Source of the DNA: Chloroflexota bacterium
GTDB lineage: Bacteria > Chloroflexota > Limnocylindria > Limnocylindrales > CSP1-4
DNA: 8,777 bases
Assembly (NCBI GenBank): GCA_021786915.1
Contig: JAJYMP010000648.1
Coordinates: forward strand, 1 to 8,777
Direction of reading: 5' to 3'
The notes under the pieces were generated by a model. The model was not told the origin of the DNA. It made no database searches and worked only from the letters and a program-made list of their open reading frames with translations. The translations under genes were made by a program, and so were the position numbers. Positions 6,465-8,777 of this stretch are shown here, piece after piece. Numbering within the stretch: the stretch's first letter is position 1; the number at the start of each line of letters is the position of its first letter.

Positions 6465-7330
6465 GCGCGGCTGATCGTCTGCTCACCGAAGATCCCGGTG
6501 GGCCGCAGGGTGATCAACAATGCGAACGTCACGAACGTCACCACCTCGCCGTAGCCCTGGAACATCCCGCTCGCAAGGGAGTCGATGAGCCCGATCGCGA
6601 GGCCGCCCACGATCGCGCCCGGGATGCTGCCAAAGCCGCCGAGCATGGCCCCGGCGAACGCCCTGATGCCGAGTGACACGCCAACGGTGGGCTCGACGTA
6701 GAGCAACGGCGCGGCCAGGTTGCCGGCGATGGCCGCGAGTGCCGACCCGATCGCGAACGCCACCGCGTTCATGTGGCCGACATCGATTCCCATCGCCGAC
6801 GCGGCCTGGTAATCCATCGCCGATGCCTGCATCGCCAGCCCGAGCTTCGTCCTGCCGAGAAACTGGTACAGGCCCACGGCAATGACGCCCGCAGCGGCGA
6901 GCACGATCAGGTCGTAGGGCTGCACGAGGATGCCGCCGATATCAATCGGGTCGCCCGCTATGGGCATGCGGACCGCCTGGCCCGCCGGTCCCCACACGAT
7001 GATCGCCACGCTCTCGAGGACGATCCCGAAGCCGAGCGTCCCGATGAGCATGAGGTCGAGGTCCTTGTTCTCGAGGGGGCGCAGCACCCGCTCCATGCCG
7101 ACACCCACTCCGGCGGTGAGCAAGGTGGCCACGACAAGCGCCACGACGAACGGCCACTGCAGGCTGAGGATCATCGTCGTACCCAGGTACGCGCCGAGCA
7201 TGAGGACATCGGCGTGCGCGAAGTTGACCAGCGCCATCGTGCGGTAGATCAGGCTGAACCCCAGCGCCACCAGTGCGTAGATGGCCCCGAAGGTCAGTCC
7301 CCCGACCACCGTCTGGACGAATACCTCCAC
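6461..7330 (-). CDS. livH: HAAT-family ABC importer permease, LivH type
   Basis: A 289-residue integral membrane protein that forms the translocation pore with the LivM part of the fusion. The family N-terminus is clear: GLTFGAIYALVALGFSLIY (11-29), followed by NFAHADVLMLGAYLG (36-50). The cytoplasmic loop contacting the ATPase is at about 160-185 (GLAMQAS...AASAMGIDVG). A late Gly-rich pair of segments (AGAMLGGFGSIPGAIVGG, 226-243) and the C-terminal LRPTGIFGE (275-283) are also typical. About eight membrane segments can be picked out by hydrophobicity. The start is GTG at 7330, supported by GGAG seven bases upstream. Its length matches LivH (around 290-310). It is separated from the binding-protein gene by 124 bp that contain two inverted repeats. 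Confidence 0.95.
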   Translation of the reverse strand: MEVFVQTVVGGLTFGAIYALVALGFSLIYRTMALVNFAHADVLMLGAYLGTTMILSLQWPFVVALVVATLLTAGVGVGMERVLRPLENKDLDLMLIGTLGFGIVLESVAIIVWGPAGQAVRMPIAGDPIDIGGILVQPYDLIVLAAAGVIAVGLYQFLGRTKLGLAMQASAMDYQAASAMGIDVGHMNAVAFAIGSALAAIAGNLAAPLLYVEPTVGVSLGIRAFAGAMLGGFGSIPGAIVGGLAIGLIDSLASGMFQGYGEVVTFVTFALLITLRPTGIFGEQTISRA

Positions 7331-7371
7331 GCCGGGCTCCGTATAGCGAGCGTGATGAGATCGCGAGAGGT

Positions 7372-7420
7372 GCCGCAGGCGTCGAGCCGGCCATCGACCG
7401 GCAAACGCGGCGCCTGCGGC
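7372..7420 (-). promoter_or_regulatory. Ten-base inverted repeat with nested stem, binding-protein/livH gap
   Basis: GCCGCAGGCG (7372-7381) is perfectly complementary to CGCCTGCGGC (7411-7420). A second stem, GCCGG/CCGGC (7386-7390 with 7398-7402), nests inside. Transcribed RNA should fold into a long interrupted hairpin. No T-run follows on the minus strand, so full termination is not obvious. In ABC importer operons such hairpins after the binding-protein gene often stabilise the upstream message or reduce read-through, giving more binding protein than permease. That role is inferred here. Confidence 0.6.
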
Positions 7421-7432
7421 CTGTCGGTTCTT

Positions 7433-7451
7433 CCGTCAGGGGCGCTGACGG
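7433..7451 (-). promoter_or_regulatory. Short hairpin just after the binding-protein stop codon
   Basis: A perfect seven-base stem, CCGTCAG/CTGACGG (7433-7439 with 7445-7451), closes a five-base loop. It begins three bases past the TAG stop of the binding-protein gene. Like the larger repeat downstream it lacks a U-tract. The pair may act together as a 3'-end stabiliser or partial terminator. Confidence 0.5.
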
Positions 7452-7454
7452 TCG

Positions 7455-8642
7455 CTACTGCAGCGCAACGACCTGTCCGTTCTGGATCTCGCCGAGCTGG
7501 GTCTGGTGGACGCCGACGCCGTTCGCGTCGAAGCTGAACTGCCCGACGAGGCCGTTGTACTTCGTGGCCCGGATAGCGTCCGCCAGGGCCTTGCCGCCCT
7601 GCCCGTTCGTCTGCTTCAGAGCCATGATGACGATGTTGGCGCCGTCATAGGCCTTGGCCTGGTGCAGGTCGGGGGTGACGCCGGGGTAGGCCTTGGCGAT
7701 CGCCGCGGCGAACGCCTTCGTGTTGTCGTTGGTGTTGTTGCCGAGGTACGGCGACGTCCCGATGCAGCCGTTCGCATTCGCGCCGGCGGTCTGCAGGAAC
7801 GGGACGGAGAAGATGGGCGCGCCGCCGATGATCTGGGCCTTGAGGCCGAGGCTCTTTGCCTGGTTCACGATCAGCCCGCTCTCCACCTCCTCGGCGCCGA
7901 TGAACAGCACGTCAGGGTTGGCCTGCCGGATCGACGTCAGGGCGGCGCTGAAGTCCTTCTGGTCCGGCGTCACGACCTGGTCGGCCACCGGGGTGACGCT
8001 CATGCCCTGGAGGGCGGCCAGGAACGCACCGTGCTCGCTCTTGCCGTACGAGTCGTTGTTCGTGATCAGCGCGATGTTCTTGTAGCCCTTCGTCTTGACG
8101 GCGTAGTCAGCGAGCGTCTGGTCGAATGCGCTGCTCGTCGGCGTGTTCAGGAACATGAACGGATCGTGCAGATTGGCGAGCGAGTCCGCCTGACCGGACG
8201 TGATCATCGGGATCTGCGCCTTCTCAAGGATCGGCGCGATCGCCATGGAGTCAGTGGATTCGGCTGTGCCGAAGACGAAGATGTAGCCGCCGCTCACGAC
8301 GGCCTGCGCGACGTTCGTCGATGTCGTTGGATCGCCCTTGTCGTCGAAGACCTGCAGCTGGATCTGCTGGCCATTGATGCCGCCGGCCGCGTTTGCAGCG
8401 TCGACGGCCAGCTTCACACCCTGGACCTCGTCGACGCCGAGCGAGCTCAACTGGCCGCTCTGCGCGTCGATGATGGCGATCTTGATCGGGCTTCCCCCGC
8501 CAGCCGCCGCCGTGGCCGATGCGGCGGAGGTTGCAGCCGCTGGAGAACTTGCGGGCGATGAGCTGCAGGCCGCGACGAGCGTCATGACGGCCAACGTGAC
8601 GACGATGTACCCGCTCTTCCGCCATCTACCGGTGCGATGCAT
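7455..8642 (-). CDS. ABC importer substrate-binding lipoprotein, Leu/Ile/Val-binding-protein family
   Basis: A 395-residue extracellular binding protein of the type I periplasmic-binding fold (LivJ/LivK/amide-binding family), which delivers the substrate to the LivH/LivMG/LivF importer. The N-terminus is a lipoprotein signal: basic MHRTGRWRK, a hydrophobic stretch from about 12 to 25, and lipobox VAAC with C26 as the acylated residue. A Ser/Ala-rich linker (27-50) follows. The folded domain starts IKIAIIDAQSGQLSSLG (53-69) and continues with VQGVKLAVDAANAAGGING (73-91), FGTAESTDSMAIAPIL (124-139), ALITNNDSYGKS (191-202) and AYDGANIVIMAL (331-342). The start ATG has AGGAGG about ten bases upstream. 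It is the first gene of the run and the only importer gene followed by hairpins, fitting higher expression. Ligand specificity is not readable. Calling it a leucine-binding protein would go beyond the evidence. Confidence 0.94.
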   Translation of the reverse strand: MHRTGRWRKSGYIVVTLAVMTLVAACSSSPASSPAAATSAASATAAAGGGSPIKIAIIDAQSGQLSSLGVDEVQGVKLAVDAANAAGGINGQQIQLQVFDDKGDPTTSTNVAQAVVSGGYIFVFGTAESTDSMAIAPILEKAQIPMITSGQADSLANLHDPFMFLNTPTSSAFDQTLADYAVKTKGYKNIALITNNDSYGKSEHGAFLAALQGMSVTPVADQVVTPDQKDFSAALTSIRQANPDVLFIGAEEVESGLIVNQAKSLGLKAQIIGGAPIFSVPFLQTAGANANGCIGTSPYLGNNTNDNTKAFAAAIAKAYPGVTPDLHQAKAYDGANIVIMALKQTNGQGGKALADAIRATKYNGLVGQFSFDANGVGVHQTQLGEIQNGQVVALQ

Positions 8643-8777
8643 CTAGCGCGCTCCTCCTGGGTTGGTACAACCCCCAGTCCCTGCGCCACTCCCGTGGGCC
8701 GGGTCTGGGCTGGCCGGGCATCGACCTCCCTTGTGAACCGATGCCCATCGTCTCTGGACGCACGAGGAGATGCTCGC
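8643..8777 (-). promoter_or_regulatory. Leader of the operon with two inverted repeats
   Basis: This stretch precedes the first gene and probably holds its leader and perhaps its promoter, which may also lie beyond the window. A Shine-Dalgarno AGGAGG sits at about 8653-8658. A 15-base odd dyad GGGTTG-GTA-CAACCC (8659-8673) lies directly upstream of it and could hide it or bind a protein. An eight-base inverted repeat GGGCATCG/CGATGCCC (8716-8723 and 8739-8746) flanks a 15-base spacer. No good -35/-10 pair is recognisable. Confidence 0.5.

Noticed and set aside
4683..6554. Plus-strand open frame of 623 codons opposite livMG
   Set aside because: It is a stop-free antisense frame caused by high GC in the third codon position of livMG. 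Its translation is rich in Arg, His, Asp and Gln, shows no family motifs, and the true gene lies on the other strand.
7372..7451. Classical Rho-independent terminator after the binding-protein gene
   Set aside because: Stems are strong but no T-run follows on the transcribed strand; recorded as regulatory hairpins instead.
7455..8642. Naming the importer as a branched-chain amino acid transporter
   Set aside because: The family label covers many ligands, and the neighbouring CoA enzymes do not match branched-chain amino acid breakdown. The family was kept and the substrate left open.
1..8777. CRISPR arrays, insertion sequences, attachment sites, tRNA or rRNA genes
   Set aside because: No spaced direct repeats, transposase-like frames, terminal repeats or tRNA-like cloverleaf sequences were seen on either strand by eye.

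Overview
The window is GC-rich throughout (about two thirds G+C by eye), and every convincing gene lies on the minus strand, so it reads from right to left. The organism cannot be fixed from this stretch. The high GC and the lipoprotein substrate-binding protein with a Ser/Ala-rich linker after its lipobox fit an actinobacterium or another GC-rich, monoderm-like soil bacterium such as Chloroflexota or a relative. A GC-rich proteobacterium is not excluded.

Right half, in transcription order: a leader of about 135 bp (8643-8777); a periplasmic-binding-fold lipoprotein (7455-8642); a 124-bp gap with two inverted repeats; a LivH-type permease (6461-7330); a natural LivM-LivG fusion, permease plus ATPase in one chain (4629-6464); and a LivF-type ATPase (3883-4632). 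Together these make a complete branched-chain-amino-acid-type (HAAT family) ABC importer. Its substrate cannot be read from sequence. The HAAT family also carries amides, urea, aromatic acids and other carboxylates.

Left half, same direction: an acylating, CoA-dependent aldehyde dehydrogenase of the AdhE-N/EutE/SauS type (2376-3785); a ketopantoate-reductase-family NAD(P) oxidoreductase (1353-2291); a small VOC/glyoxalase-fold protein (962-1351); a MaoC-type hot-dog enoyl-CoA hydratase (508-957); and the first 170 residues of a family III (CaiB/BaiF) CoA-transferase that runs off the left edge (1-511). The last four genes are packed tightly: a 1-nt gap, a 4-nt gap and an ATGA overlap. The importer genes livH, livMG and livF are also joined by ATGA overlaps.

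The simplest joint reading is an uptake-and-catabolism operon. The importer brings in a small organic acid or a precursor of one. The CoA-transferase and the acylating aldehyde dehydrogenase make or exchange CoA thioesters, the MaoC protein hydrates or dehydrates an acyl-CoA, and the oxidoreductase and VOC protein handle a keto or hydroxy, or epimerisable, intermediate. I do not recognise this gene set as a described pathway. No regulator, RNA gene, mobile element or CRISPR array is visible.
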